A DNA stretch of 64,000 nucleotides from Comamonas terrigena NBRC 13299. GTDB taxonomy: Bacteria > Pseudomonadota > Gammaproteobacteria > Burkholderiales > Burkholderiaceae_C. Under the pieces are notes generated by a model that was not told the origin of the DNA, ran no database searches, and saw nothing but the letters and a program-made list of their open reading frames with translations. Position 1 is the first letter of the stretch. Every line of letters starts with the position of its first letter. The DNA lies in the NCBI RefSeq assembly GCF_006740045.1, contig NZ_AP019749.1, forward strand, positions 1,817,001 through 1,881,000, in the 5' to 3' direction. A program made the position numbers and the translations under genes. This document shows, in pieces, positions 48,093-56,536 of the stretch.

Positions 48093-48892
48093 GCGCTGCA
48101 AATGCAAGTGCCAGCAATGCGCAAGCGCTGGAGAACCCGGAGTCCCAGACCGGGGCACGCATCGATATCGCCCAGGTGTCGCACCAGTTTGCCCAGCTGC
48201 CGGTGCTGAGCGATGTCAGCCTGCAGGTGCAGCCGGGCGAGTTCGTGGCCCTGCTGGGGCCCAGCGGTTGCGGCAAGTCCACGCTGCTGCGCCTGGTGGC
48301 CGGGCTGGAGCCACCGCGCAGCGGCCACATCACGCAGGATGGCCAGCCCATCACGCGGCCCGATCCTTCGCGCATCGTGGTCTTCCAGGACCCGACCTTG
48401 TTTCCCTGGCGCACGGTGCGCGACAACGTGGCCCTGGGGCTGCAGGCGCGCAAAGTGCCCAAGGCACAGCATGCCCGGGTGGACGAGGCGCTGGCACTGG
48501 TGGGGCTGTCCGAGTTTGCGGACAGCTACCCGCACCAGCTCTCGGGCGGCATGGCCCAGCGTGCCGCACTGGCGCGTGCCCTGGTGAATGAGCCGCAACT
48601 GCTGATCCTGGATGAGCCGCTGGGCAAGCTCGATTCGCTGACCCGGCTGACCATGCAGGCCGAGCTGCTGAAACTATGGCAGCGCGCAGGCTTTTCGGTG
48701 CTGCTGGTGACACACGATGTGGAAGAGGCCTTGTTCCTGGCCAACCGGGTGGTGGTCTTCTCCGACCGTCCGGCCCGCACCGTGGCCGAGCTGGCCGTGG
48801 ATCTGCCCTATCCGCGCCACCGCACGCAGCCACGCTTTGTGGAGCTGCGCCAGCAGGCGCTGCGCCATCTGGGACTGGGTGATGCGACCTGA
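48086..48892 (+). CDS. SsuB-like ABC transporter ATPase
   Basis: A 268-residue ATPase of the nitrate/sulfonate/taurine group. Walker A is GPSGCGKS (58-65), signature LSGGMAQRAALARAL, Walker B LLILDEP and VTHDVEEALFLANR, all intact. It overlaps the permease gene by 7 bases and the cytochrome gene by one (TGATG). Confidence 0.9.
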   Translation: MVSAANASASNAQALENPESQTGARIDIAQVSHQFAQLPVLSDVSLQVQPGEFVALLGPSGCGKSTLLRLVAGLEPPRSGHITQDGQPITRPDPSRIVVFQDPTLFPWRTVRDNVALGLQARKVPKAQHARVDEALALVGLSEFADSYPHQLSGGMAQRAALARALVNEPQLLILDEPLGKLDSLTRLTMQAELLKLWQRAGFSVLLVTHDVEEALFLANRVVVFSDRPARTVAELAVDLPYPRHRTQPRFVELRQQALRHLGLGDAT

Positions 48893-50073
48893 TGCCTGAG
48901 CGGATTGCAGACGCACCCTGGCTGTTCTGGCTGTTGGAAGCGGTGCACCGGTGCCAGGTGGGCCTGCTGCAGCTGTGGCATGCGCTGGGCCTGAGCGGCG
49001 AGGTGGACGGCCAGCCTGCCTGGCCCTGGGCACAGCGCATGGCGGGCGAGCGCCTGCTGCAGGACCTGGGCCAGGCACGCCAGCTGGTCTGGAGTCTGGC
49101 GGCCGTGGCCGCCGTGCTGGTGCTGGTGGGCGTCGCGGTACTGTGGCGGCGCGGCCGGCCCTGGCTGCTGGCCGGCGCCTTGCTGGCCCTGGTGCTGGCG
49201 CCCTGGCCGGAACGCCAGGTGGTGCTGGCATCGGCGGTGCCCACCAGTTTTCACCGCAACCCTCTGCCTTTTACCGATGCGGCGATCGTCCAGGGCGCGG
49301 CGCTCTACCAGCGGCAGTGCCTGCGCTGCCATGGCGAAGCGGGCAACGGGCAGGGCCCGGATGCGGCAGACCAGCCGGTCTGGCCGCCCAGTTTTTCCGG
49401 CCCGCTGCTGTGGCGCCGTGCGGAAGGAGAGCTGCTGCAGGCGGTGCGCCATGGCATGCAGGATGCGCAGGGGCGCACGACCATGCCTGGCTTTGCCGCG
49501 CAGCTGTCGGTTCCCGAGAGCTGGGCGTTGCTGCATTTTCTGCGTGCCCAGGCGGCGGGACAACTGCTGCGTGCCACGGGCAGTTGGGCCCAGCCCATTG
49601 CCTTGCCCGACATGCCGTTGCGCTGCCACCGCCCGGACAAGCTGCAGGTGCGCGACTGGCAGGGCCAGCGCCTGCGGGTGGTCAGCAGCGCCCGCGTGCA
49701 GGATGTGGCGCCGGACCCGCGCATGGTGACGCTGTGGCTGCCCCAGCCGGGGCAGGATGCTGCGCACCTTCCAGACCATGTGGATTGCGCCGTTACCTCG
49801 GGGGCGACCGCGTTGCAGGCACTGGGCTGGATCAATGCGGGCGAATCCGTGCGCGAGGTGCAGTTGCTGGCGGACAAGGCCGGTTGGCTGCGGGCGCGCA
49901 ACGGCCGGGGCACGGAAAGTTGGAGCGATGACGATCTGCTGTGCCGCACCACGGATGCGCCGGCCGCTGCCCGGGGGCAGACCGAAGAGGACGGCTTGAC
50001 CCGTATTCTGCGGCGCATGGATGCCGAGCCGCTGGGCTATGTCCAGGGTGGGCGGGTGCACGGCGGGCGCTGA
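48892..50073 (+). CDS. Membrane-anchored monoheme cytochrome c in the ABC-transporter operon
   Basis: A 393-residue protein with no N-terminal signal peptide but two helices (about 67-85 and 91-105). A class I cytochrome c domain follows: CLRCH (143-147) and likely axial Met198 in TTMPGF. A C-terminal domain of about 160 residues (230-393) I do not recognise; it has Cys in LRCHRP and DLLCRTT. It is fused translationally to the ATPase gene (TGATG), so it belongs to the transporter operon. Electron partner unknown; oxidation of a sulfur product such as sulfite would need such an acceptor, but no such enzyme is adjacent. Confidence 0.82.
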   Translation: MPERIADAPWLFWLLEAVHRCQVGLLQLWHALGLSGEVDGQPAWPWAQRMAGERLLQDLGQARQLVWSLAAVAAVLVLVGVAVLWRRGRPWLLAGALLALVLAPWPERQVVLASAVPTSFHRNPLPFTDAAIVQGAALYQRQCLRCHGEAGNGQGPDAADQPVWPPSFSGPLLWRRAEGELLQAVRHGMQDAQGRTTMPGFAAQLSVPESWALLHFLRAQAAGQLLRATGSWAQPIALPDMPLRCHRPDKLQVRDWQGQRLRVVSSARVQDVAPDPRMVTLWLPQPGQDAAHLPDHVDCAVTSGATALQALGWINAGESVREVQLLADKAGWLRARNGRGTESWSDDDLLCRTTDAPAAARGQTEEDGLTRILRRMDAEPLGYVQGGRVHGGR

Positions 50074-50117
50074 ACGCGGCCCACGTACCGCAACCACGGT
50101 CGCATTGACTGCGGATG

Positions 50118-50156
50118 AAAAAAAGCAGTCCTGCCGCGGTGCAGGACTGCTTTTTT
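50118..50156. terminator. Bidirectional terminator between the cytochrome gene and cysB
   Basis: A perfect 16-bp stem (50119-50134 with 50141-50156, GCAGTCCTGC half) has A on one side and six T on the other. It serves both converging genes. Confidence 0.9.
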
Positions 50157-50176
50157 GAGGAGGGAGGGACAGGGTT

Positions 50177-51112
50177 TCAGCCGTCGCTGTCTTCGTTCAG
50201 CTTCTGGCGCACCACATCCGGCGTCAGCGTGGGCACAAAGCTTTCGATGAAGTGGTAGGCATAGTCGCGCAGCCAGATGCCCCGGCGCACGGCAATGCGG
50301 GTGAGGTTGATCTCGAACAGGTGGCGGGCATCGATGGCGCGCAGCAGCCGGTCCCGTTCGGGGTCGAATGCGATGGAAGCCACGATGCCGATGCCCATGC
50401 CCAGCTCCACATAGGTCTTGATCACGTCGGCATCCATGGCAGTCAACACCACCTCCGGCGCCAGGCCTTCGCGTGCAAAGGCCTCGTCAATGTGGGCGCG
50501 CCCGGTGAAGCCATGCTCGTAGGTGATGATGGGGTGGCGGGCCAGATCCTCCAGCGAAATCGGCGTGCTCTGCTGCAGCAAAGGGTGATCGGGCGGGACG
50601 ATCACGCTGTGGGACCAGCGGTAGCCGGGTAGGGTGACCAGTTGCTCGTAATCGGCCAGGGCTTCGGTGGCCACGCCGATGTCGGCTTCCCCGGTCAGCA
50701 GCATGTCGGCAATCTGCTGGGGAGAGCCCTGGCGCAGGTGCAGCGTGACGCCGGGGTAGATCTGGCGGAAGTCCCGCACCACGGCAGGCAGGGCATAGCG
50801 GGCCTGGGAGTGGGTGGCCGCGACGTAGAAGACGCCGGTGTCCTTTTCCTTGAAGTCCTTGCCCGCGTTCTTGAGGTTGCCGGCCTCCAGCAGCAGGCGG
50901 TCGATGATGGGCAGCAGGGTCTTGCCGGGCGTGGTCAGCCCGGTCAGCCGTTTTCCGGCGCGGGTGAATATCTCGACCCCGAGCTCTTCTTCCAGTTCAC
51001 GGATCTGCCGGCTGATGGCCGGCTGGGAGGTGAACAGCACGGATGCCACTTCCGTCAGGTTGTAGTTGTTGCGGGCGGCTTCACGGATGGAGCGCAGTTG
51101 CTGGAAATTCAT
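50177..51112 (-). CDS. cysB: CysB-type LysR regulator
   Basis: LysR-family activator of sulfur assimilation, 311 residues. The N-terminal HTH with NYNLTEVASVLFTSQPAISRQ and TPAGK-like TTPGKTLLP is characteristic of CysB/Cbl. The effector domain contains ATHSQARYALP and ITYEHGFTGR, also CysB-like. It probably senses O-acetylserine or a sulfur signal. It follows the VOC gene on the same strand by 30 bases and is the likely regulator of the neighbouring sulfur genes. Cbl rather than CysB cannot be excluded. Confidence 0.9.
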   Translation of the reverse strand: MNFQQLRSIREAARNNYNLTEVASVLFTSQPAISRQIRELEEELGVEIFTRAGKRLTGLTTPGKTLLPIIDRLLLEAGNLKNAGKDFKEKDTGVFYVAATHSQARYALPAVVRDFRQIYPGVTLHLRQGSPQQIADMLLTGEADIGVATEALADYEQLVTLPGYRWSHSVIVPPDHPLLQQSTPISLEDLARHPIITYEHGFTGRAHIDEAFAREGLAPEVVLTAMDADVIKTYVELGMGIGIVASIAFDPERDRLLRAIDARHLFEINLTRIAVRRGIWLRDYAYHFIESFVPTLTPDVVRQKLNEDSDG

Positions 51113-51142
51113 GGTGAGGGCTCCACGGTCTGTAATGGTTTC

Positions 51143-51502
51143 TCAGTGGGCGGGTTCCAGAAACTCCAGCTGGTTGCCGGCTGGGTCTTTGATGTAGATC
51201 TGCTGCGCCGGCTGGTCGGGGTGGCTTTCGATGAAGGCCAGGTCAAAGGCATGCAGGCGCTGCTTCAGATCGCCAATGCCTTGCACGTTGAACGCCACAT
51301 GCTGCGAGGGTTTGCGGCCCGTGGCCCCGGTTTCCGGTGTGAAGCACAGGCGCTGCTCGCCCATCTCGAACTGCAGCAGCTGCTTGGTTTCGGGGGAATG
51401 CAGTTCGTGGGCGCCCAGCACCGTGGCATAGAAAAAGCGGATGGCTTCCTTCGAATGGGCCGGAAACTGAAAATGGATATGGTTGACCGAGGTGATGATC
51501 AT
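51143..51502 (-). CDS. Small VOC (glyoxalase-fold) protein
   Basis: A 119-residue protein with one vicinal-oxygen-chelate module pair. Its pattern HIHFQFPAHSKEAIRFFYATVLG ... IYIKDPAGNQLEFLEP ends with the metal-ligand Glu region typical of the fold; His7 or His9 may be the first ligand. It probably dimerises to form its site. It shares a transcript with cysB. Substrate unknown. Confidence 0.82.
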   Translation of the reverse strand: MIITSVNHIHFQFPAHSKEAIRFFYATVLGAHELHSPETKQLLQFEMGEQRLCFTPETGATGRKPSQHVAFNVQGIGDLKQRLHAFDLAFIESHPDQPAQQIYIKDPAGNQLEFLEPAH

Positions 51503-51735
51503 GTGCGTGCGAAGCCCTTGCGGCCCGGGACGATCTGCCGGGTTGCAACAAGCCTGGTGTATTCAAAGGGAAGGGGAAGCGGGGCCAGCGTTTGCTGGGC
51601 CTACCGATGGCAGAAACCCGTGGGGTCTGACGGGGCGGTCAAGGAGCCCGTCAGGGACAGGGAAATACCGTGCGCTGGAGTAGGTCAGTGGCGCTCATCA
51701 ATGCCTCGCCCGGGAAGAAAGTGGGTATGGCATTC

Positions 51736-51764
51736 ACTATAAAAAAAGACTCTTATAAATACAA
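51736..51764 (-). promoter_or_regulatory. Promoter of the VOC-cysB unit
   Basis: Read on the reverse strand: TTGTAT (51764-51759), a 17-base spacer and TATAGT (51741-51736). Upstream of it lies very AT-rich DNA of the kind CysB-type proteins bind, so autoregulation is plausible. Confidence 0.68.
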
Positions 51765-51926
51765 TAAATGTTTTATTACTTTTTAATTACCTAAAGATAT
51801 TTAGATTACTGAATATGCCTGCAGTGCTGTTTGTGCTGGGTGCTCTGTCGTGGGTGATTGGCAATGCAGCGCCTGAGGATGGGGCCGTGTGCAGGACAAG
51901 GCCGGTCGTGCGGGCGCCCATGTGAA

Positions 51927-51971
51927 ACCGCCAGCGACCCGTGCCACAAATGGCCGGGGTCGCTGGCGGTG
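51927..51971 (-). terminator. Hairpin after metI
   Basis: ACCGCCAGCGACCC pairs with its complement at 51958-51971. On the reverse strand only a short T stretch follows, so termination may be weak or Rho-aided. Confidence 0.5.
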
Positions 51972-52001
51972 GGATGTCGGGCCGCCTCGGCGGCCGCGGT
52001 G

Positions 52002-52655
52002 TCAATGCCGGTGGTTGACCTTGCGCGACAGGGTTTCGCCGGCGAACTGCACGATGGACACCAGGGCCACCAGGATCACGATGACTTCGAACATCACCCG
52101 GGTTTCATAGCGTTCGTAGCCGTAGCGGATGGCCAGGTCGCCCAGGCCGCCCGCGCCCACGGCGCCGGCCATGGCCGAGGCGTTGACCATGGCGATCACG
52201 CTCACCGTCATCCCTCCGATGATGCCGGGCAGGGCTTCGGGCAGCAGCACATGGCGCACGATGTGCCAGCGCTTGCAGCCCATGGCGCGTGCGGCTTCCA
52301 CCAGACCTGGATCCACATCGTTCAGGCTGACCTGGGCGATGCGGGCATAGAAGGGGATCAGGTTGACCGACAGCGGCACCACGGCCGCCCAGGTGCCCAG
52401 GGTGGTGCCGACGATGCTGCGGGTGACCGGCAGCAAGGCCACCAGCAGAATGATGAAGGGAATGGCACGGAAGATGTTCACCGTCACCGACAGCCCTTTG
52501 TAAAAGCGCGGCCGGGTGTACAGGCCACGCGGGCCGGTGATGGTGAGCACGATGGCCAGCAGCAGCCCCAGGCCGATGGCGATCAGCGAGGAGGTGGCCA
52601 CCATCAACAGGGTTTCGGCAAAAGCCTGCAGGTATTTGTCAATCGGCGCGGACAT
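52002..52655 (-). CDS. metI: MetI-like methionine ABC transporter permease
   Basis: A 217-residue permease with five or six helices and the EAA loop [26 protein letters not shown], typical of MetI. ATG 52655 begins [19 protein letters not shown]; the longer frame lies inside metN. It overlaps the end of metN by 17 bases. Confidence 0.94.
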   Translation of the reverse strand: MSAPIDKYLQAFAETLLMVATSSLIAIGLGLLLAIVLTITGPRGLYTRPRFYKGLSVTVNIFRAIPFIILLVALLPVTRSIVGTTLGTWAAVVPLSVNLIPFYARIAQVSLNDVDPGLVEAARAMGCKRWHIVRHVLLPEALPGIIGGMTVSVIAMVNASAMAGAVGAGGLGDLAIRYGYERYETRVMFEVIVILVALVSIVQFAGETLSRKVNHRH

Positions 52656-53712
52656 AGCCCAGCAGCTCCAGGTGGTCGGCGCCGGTGGAGTGGCGCAATG
52701 CATCAAGGGAAGGCAGGCCGGTGGCTGGTGTGGACACCAGCAACTGGCCCAGTGAATGGCCGCGCAACCGGTCCAGCCCGCCATGCAGCAAGGTGGCCTG
52801 GCTGCCCAATGCGGCCAGGGCCTGCAGCGGCAGGCCTTGGGGGCGCTGTGCACCGGCAAAGCGCAGGCTGAGCACGGCGCGGTCGGCGCTGCTGCTGGGT
52901 TGGGGCAGCAGCTGGCGGGCCAGATCGGGGGGCAGGCCTTGCTGCAGCGGCTGCAGCAGCGCTTGCGTGGCGGCGGCCTGCGGTGCGCCGAAGACGCGCC
53001 AGACCTCGCCGATTTCCTGCACCTGGCCCTGGTCCAGCACCAGCACACGGTCGCAGATGGCGCGGATCACCGCCATGTCGTGGGTGATCAGCACCACCGT
53101 CAGGCGCAGCTGGCGGTTGATGTCGCGCAGCAGGGACAGGATGGACTGTGTGGTTTCCGGGTCCAGCGCGCTGGTGGCTTCGTCGCACAGCAGCACTTCG
53201 GGCCCGTGCACCAGGGCACGGGCAATGCCGACACGCTGCTTCTGGCCGCCGGACAGCTGTGCCGGGTAGGCCTGGCCCTTGTCCGACAGGCCGACCAGGG
53301 CCAGCAGTTCGTCCACCCGGGCCTTGATGATGGCCGGGCGTTCACCGGCCACACGCAGCGGCAGGGCCACGTTTTCGCGCACGGTCTTGGCGGACAGCAG
53401 GTTGAAGTGCTGAAAGATCATGCCGATGCGCCGGCGCAGCGCGACCAGGGCGTTTTCGTCCAGCTGCGCCGGGTCCACGCCGTGGATCTGCACCCGGCCT
53501 TCGGAAGGGGTCTCGAGCGCATTGATGGTGCGCAGCAGCGTGGATTTGCCGGCGCCGCTGCGGCCGATGATGCCGAAGACCTCGCCATGGTGGATGTCAA
53601 AGTTCACCGCCGACAGCGCCTGGACCTGGCTGCTGCGGCCGGCGTAGGACTTGCCCACGCCGTCGAACACGATGTGCGGTGCCAGTTGCACCGGAGGAGG
53701 GAGGGTGGTCAT
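52639..53712 (-). CDS. metN: MetN-like methionine ABC transporter ATPase
   Basis: ATPase of the methionine importer, 357 residues. Walker A GRSGAGKS, the MetN-typical [35 protein letters not shown] and [13 protein letters not shown] are seen. The C-terminal 100 residues correspond to the methionine-sensing NIL domain, which lets internal methionine inhibit transport. It lies 8 bases after the second metQ gene. Confidence 0.95.
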   Translation of the reverse strand: MTTLPPPVQLAPHIVFDGVGKSYAGRSSQVQALSAVNFDIHHGEVFGIIGRSGAGKSTLLRTINALETPSEGRVQIHGVDPAQLDENALVALRRRIGMIFQHFNLLSAKTVRENVALPLRVAGERPAIIKARVDELLALVGLSDKGQAYPAQLSGGQKQRVGIARALVHGPEVLLCDEATSALDPETTQSILSLLRDINRQLRLTVVLITHDMAVIRAICDRVLVLDQGQVQEIGEVWRVFGAPQAAATQALLQPLQQGLPPDLARQLLPQPSSSADRAVLSLRFAGAQRPQGLPLQALAALGSQATLLHGGLDRLRGHSLGQLLVSTPATGLPSLDALRHSTGADHLELLGYVRAD

Positions 53713-53720
53713 GCAGTCGC

Positions 53721-54548
53721 TCAGAACGCCGGAATCAGCGTGCCTTCGTACTTGGTTTCGATGAAGCGGCGGATGGCTTCGGTCTGGAAGGATGCCACCA
53801 GGGCCTTGACCCAGGGCGCGTCCTGGTCCTTGCTGCGCACGGCAATGATGTTGACGTAGGGGTTGTGCTCGCGCTTTTCCACAGCGATGCCGTCGCGGGT
53901 GGCGATCAGGCCGACCTGGTAGGCAAAGGTGTTGATGACGGCGGCGGCGTCCAGATCGGGCACCGAGCGGGCCAGGACGTTGGAGGCGGCTTCCACCAGC
54001 TGCAGCTGGCGAGGGTTGGCGGTGACGTCTGCCAGCCCTGCGGTGCCGGAGAAGGGGTCGAACCCGTCGCGCAGCTTGATCAGCCCCTGGTCGCGCAGGA
54101 TGACCAGGGCGCGGGTCTGGTTGCTGGGGTCATTGGGAATGCCCACCCGGGCCTTGGCCGGCAGATCCTGCAGGCGCTTGTGCTTGTTGGAGTAGAAGGC
54201 GATCGGGGCAATCAGCGTGTTGCCTGCGGAGACGATCTGGTAGCCGCGCTGGCGCACCTGGTCTTGCAGAAAGGGCAGGTGCTGGAAGGCGTTGGCTTCC
54301 AGGTCGCCGTTGTTCAGCGCCTCGTTGGGGCTGACCGCGCCGCCCAGAACGACCAGCTGCACATCAAGGCCCTTGGCCTTGGCGGCCTTGGCCACTTCGG
54401 CCCACAGCTCTTCACCGATGCCGCCACGGATGCCCACGCGCACGCGCTGGGCCGCCTGGGCGGAAGGGAGTTGCAGCAAGGCAGCGGCGCCTGTGCCCAG
54501 CAGGGCGGCCAGTGCGCCGCGGCGCGAAGTTGGGGAAAAATGAATCAT
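53721..54548 (-). CDS. MetQ-like substrate-binding protein, second copy
   Basis: A 275-residue NlpA/MetQ-type periplasmic binding protein with the core [15 protein letters not shown] and [15 protein letters not shown]. coli MetQ is a lipoprotein, but this one has no lipobox and shows a Tat-like start ([11 protein letters not shown]), so it should be soluble. It is about the same length as, and very similar to, the neighbouring copy. The two may bind different ligands, for example methionine and an oxidised or D-form. Confidence 0.92.
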   Translation of the reverse strand: MIHFSPTSRRGALAALLGTGAAALLQLPSAQAAQRVRVGIRGGIGEELWAEVAKAAKAKGLDVQLVVLGGAVSPNEALNNGDLEANAFQHLPFLQDQVRQRGYQIVSAGNTLIAPIAFYSNKHKRLQDLPAKARVGIPNDPSNQTRALVILRDQGLIKLRDGFDPFSGTAGLADVTANPRQLQLVEAASNVLARSVPDLDAAAVINTFAYQVGLIATRDGIAVEKREHNPYVNIIAVRSKDQDAPWVKALVASFQTEAIRRFIETKYEGTLIPAF

Positions 54549-54559
54549 GGATGGCTCTC

Positions 54560-55387
54560 TCAGAACGCGGGAATCACCGAGCCCTGGTATTTCTGCAGGA
54601 TGAACTGGCGCACCGGTTCGGACTGGTAGGCGGCCACCAGCTGTTTGGCCCAGGGGGTGTCCTGGTCCTTGGCGCGCACGGCAATGAGGTTGGTGTAGGG
54701 GTTGCGCTCGCGCTTTTCCACGGCAATGCCGTCGCGGGTGGCGACCAACCCCGCCTGGTAGGCAAAGCTGTTGACGATGGCGGCGGCGGCCAGGTCATCC
54801 AGCGAACGGGCCAGCACCACCGAGGCCACTTCCACCAGCTCCACCTTCTGGCGCAGCGCGGTCACGTCGGCCAGGGAGGCGGTGCCGGTGAAAGGGTCGA
54901 AGCCAGGCTTGAGGTCCAGCACGCCCTGGTCGCGCAGCACCACCAGGGCGCGGGTCTGGTTACTCGGGTCGTTGGGGATGCCCACGCGCGCGCCGGCAGG
55001 CAGGTCGGCTAGGCGCTTGTACTTGCGGGAATAGAAGGCAATGGGGGAGATGTAGGTGTCACCTGCCGATACCAGCTGGTAGCCGCGCTGCTGGTTCTGG
55101 TCGCGCAGGAAGGGCTGGTGCTGGAAGGAGTTGGCTTCCAGATCGCCGTTGTGCACGCCTTCGTTGGGGCTGACCGAGCCGCTGAGCACCACGGGCTTGA
55201 CGTTCAGGCCGCGTTCCTTGGCGACCTTGGTCACCACCTCCCAGATTTCCTCGTCCACACCGCCGCGCACGCCCACGCGGATCAGGGCCGGGGTGGTGGT
55301 GGCGGCCGTGGCCAGGGCGGAGAAGGTGCCGGCCGCAGCAGGCAGCAGGAAGGCAGCAGAGGTGCGCAGAAAGTCGCGTTTGTTCAT
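54560..55387 (-). CDS. metQ: MetQ-like substrate-binding protein, first copy
   Basis: A 275-residue MetQ-type binding protein, paralogous to the next gene and sharing its motifs ([29 protein letters not shown]). The signal peptide has a KRDFLR start and no lipobox. It leads metQ-metQ-metN-metI. Operator site B lies 63-95 bases upstream, overlapping the end of the VOC gene. No SAM riboswitch fits in the 75-base gap. Confidence 0.92.
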   Translation of the reverse strand: MNKRDFLRTSAAFLLPAAAGTFSALATAATTTPALIRVGVRGGVDEEIWEVVTKVAKERGLNVKPVVLSGSVSPNEGVHNGDLEANSFQHQPFLRDQNQQRGYQLVSAGDTYISPIAFYSRKYKRLADLPAGARVGIPNDPSNQTRALVVLRDQGVLDLKPGFDPFTGTASLADVTALRQKVELVEVASVVLARSLDDLAAAAIVNSFAYQAGLVATRDGIAVEKRERNPYTNLIAVRAKDQDTPWAKQLVAAYQSEPVRQFILQKYQGSVIPAF

Positions 55388-55449
55388 GGTGGATCCGGTC
55401 GGTGGGATGGAATGGGAGGCAGTATCCCGAGCCACCGGGGCCCGGGCAA

Positions 55450-55482
55450 CGAAGCTTTGCGGCTATGCAAATGCGCTTTGCG
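55450..55482 (-). promoter_or_regulatory. Operator-like motif, site B (before metQ)
   Basis: Read toward metQ: AAAGCGCATTTGCATA, then AAAGCTTCG, matching site A at 25 of 33 positions. The core is about 80-89 bases before the metQ ATG and covers the stop codon of the VOC gene. Confidence 0.7.
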
Positions 55483-56296
55483 CATGAGCACCGGGGTGCG
55501 CGGCGGGATGAGCGGAGGTGCCGGTGCCGGGGTAGGCGATCAGCTCCAGCCGGGTGCCATGGGTGTTGCCATGCACCACGGGCCCCAGAGGGTTGGCCTG
55601 CGTGGTGTGCAAGGCGATGGCAAACGGGCCTTCGCCTTGCAGGGCCAGCCGCTGGGCGGCTTCAGGGCTGGCGCTGGCGGATTCCAGCTTCAGCACGGTG
55701 CCGCCCAGCTGCAGGCTGGCAGCGCCTTCGGCAGGGACCGGGGCATCCGTCAGGCCCAGCAGGGCACGGTAGCGTTCCAGTGTGGCGGCCACGTCGTGCA
55801 CGGCCACGTGCAGCTGGGCGACGCCCTGCACGCCATTGGCGTGCTCACGCACCGGGCCTTCAGGCACGCGCAGGGCGCGGGGTGTGACATCGCCGCACAG
55901 GAAAGGCAGATCGGGCGTGGCCGGGCGGGCGTTTTGCCAGCGCAGCTCCACCCCGTCGGGGCGCAGCCGCCCGCCATCGACCGGGGGCTGGTAGGCCAGG
56001 CCGCGCGACAGCGCCTGTGCCACCACCTGCGGCGTGGTGCCGGGCAGCAAGGCAAAGTCCACGATGCCGGGGCCAAAGCGGCTGAGCTTGGGCCACCAGG
56101 GGTGGGCTTCTTCCGGGCCTTTCCAGGCGATCAACTCAAAGTAGGAGCCGTCCTGGAACACCACCAGTGCGTTGTGGGTGGCGCGGCCCGGGTGGTCCCC
56201 GCCCGGGGTGACGGTGAATCCCAGATTGCGGTAGTCGTGGATGGCGGTGTGCAGATCGTGCACGGCAATCACGATGTGGTCCAAAGGCAGTGACAT
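55463..56296 (-). CDS. Glyoxalase-like (VOC) protein, two-module
   Basis: A 277-residue protein with two VOC modules, beginning LPLDHIVIAVHDLHTAIHDYRNLGF. It fits the glyoxalase-like family 3 type (PF13468-like). His7 and Glu54 (YFELIAW) could be metal ligands in the first half, with LHVAVHD in the second. The C-terminal 20 residues are Ala/His/Pro-rich. It lies between metQ and the divergent family-5 importer and shares the motif-bearing promoter region. Substrate unknown. Confidence 0.83.
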   Translation of the reverse strand: MSLPLDHIVIAVHDLHTAIHDYRNLGFTVTPGGDHPGRATHNALVVFQDGSYFELIAWKGPEEAHPWWPKLSRFGPGIVDFALLPGTTPQVVAQALSRGLAYQPPVDGGRLRPDGVELRWQNARPATPDLPFLCGDVTPRALRVPEGPVREHANGVQGVAQLHVAVHDVAATLERYRALLGLTDAPVPAEGAASLQLGGTVLKLESASASPEAAQRLALQGEGPFAIALHTTQANPLGPVVHGNTHGTRLELIAYPGTGTSAHPAAHPGAHAQSAFA

Positions 56297-56355
56297 GGGA
56301 GGCTTTCTCTGAGGTGGGAAAGCGCCATGCTCGCGCGGCTGCGGGCGGGCGGCAA

Positions 56356-56388
56356 ATACGGAATACGGCTTTGGTTATGCGGTTTGTG
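56356..56388 (-). promoter_or_regulatory. Operator-like motif, site C (before VOC gene)
   Basis: Read toward the VOC gene: CACAAACCGCATAACCAAA (56388-56370), matching the first 19 positions of site A at 15. The core lies 79-86 bases before the ATG at 56296. The second half of the motif is weak. Confidence 0.5.
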
Positions 56389-56407
56389 CCGGGCGCTGCA
56401 TATCTGC

Positions 56408-56440
56408 TGGCCGCATATCCAAGTGCGAAAACAGAGGTTC
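56408..56440 (+). promoter_or_regulatory. Operator-like motif, site E (before family-5 SBP gene)
   Basis: Read forward: GGCCGCATATCCAAG, then AAAACAGAGGTTC. CGCATAT and CAA match the core of site A; the second half is only roughly similar. The core lies 118-126 bases before the SBP start, farther than in the other four sites. Confidence 0.45.
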
Positions 56441-56536
56441 AAAAAGGCGAGCGGAATTCCTAGCATTCAGGCCATCTGGAAGGTTTCCCTTGGAGTCTTC
56501 CGACTCTTGCATAACAGCGCCTCAATGGCATGAAGG

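Larger units (their letters stand above)
51503..52001. other. 499-base gene-free region with an AT-rich island
   Basis: No convincing protein on either strand. About 86 bases (51733-51818) are strongly AT-rich in an otherwise GC-rich window and hold the promoter for the VOC-cysB unit; the right part holds a hairpin after metI. The leader of the VOC-cysB transcript would be about 227 bases long. Confidence 0.65.

Noticed and set aside
55388..55462. A SAM or other methionine riboswitch before metQ
   Set aside because: Only 75 bases separate the genes, and no suitable set of paired helices is seen; the conserved element there is the operator-like motif.
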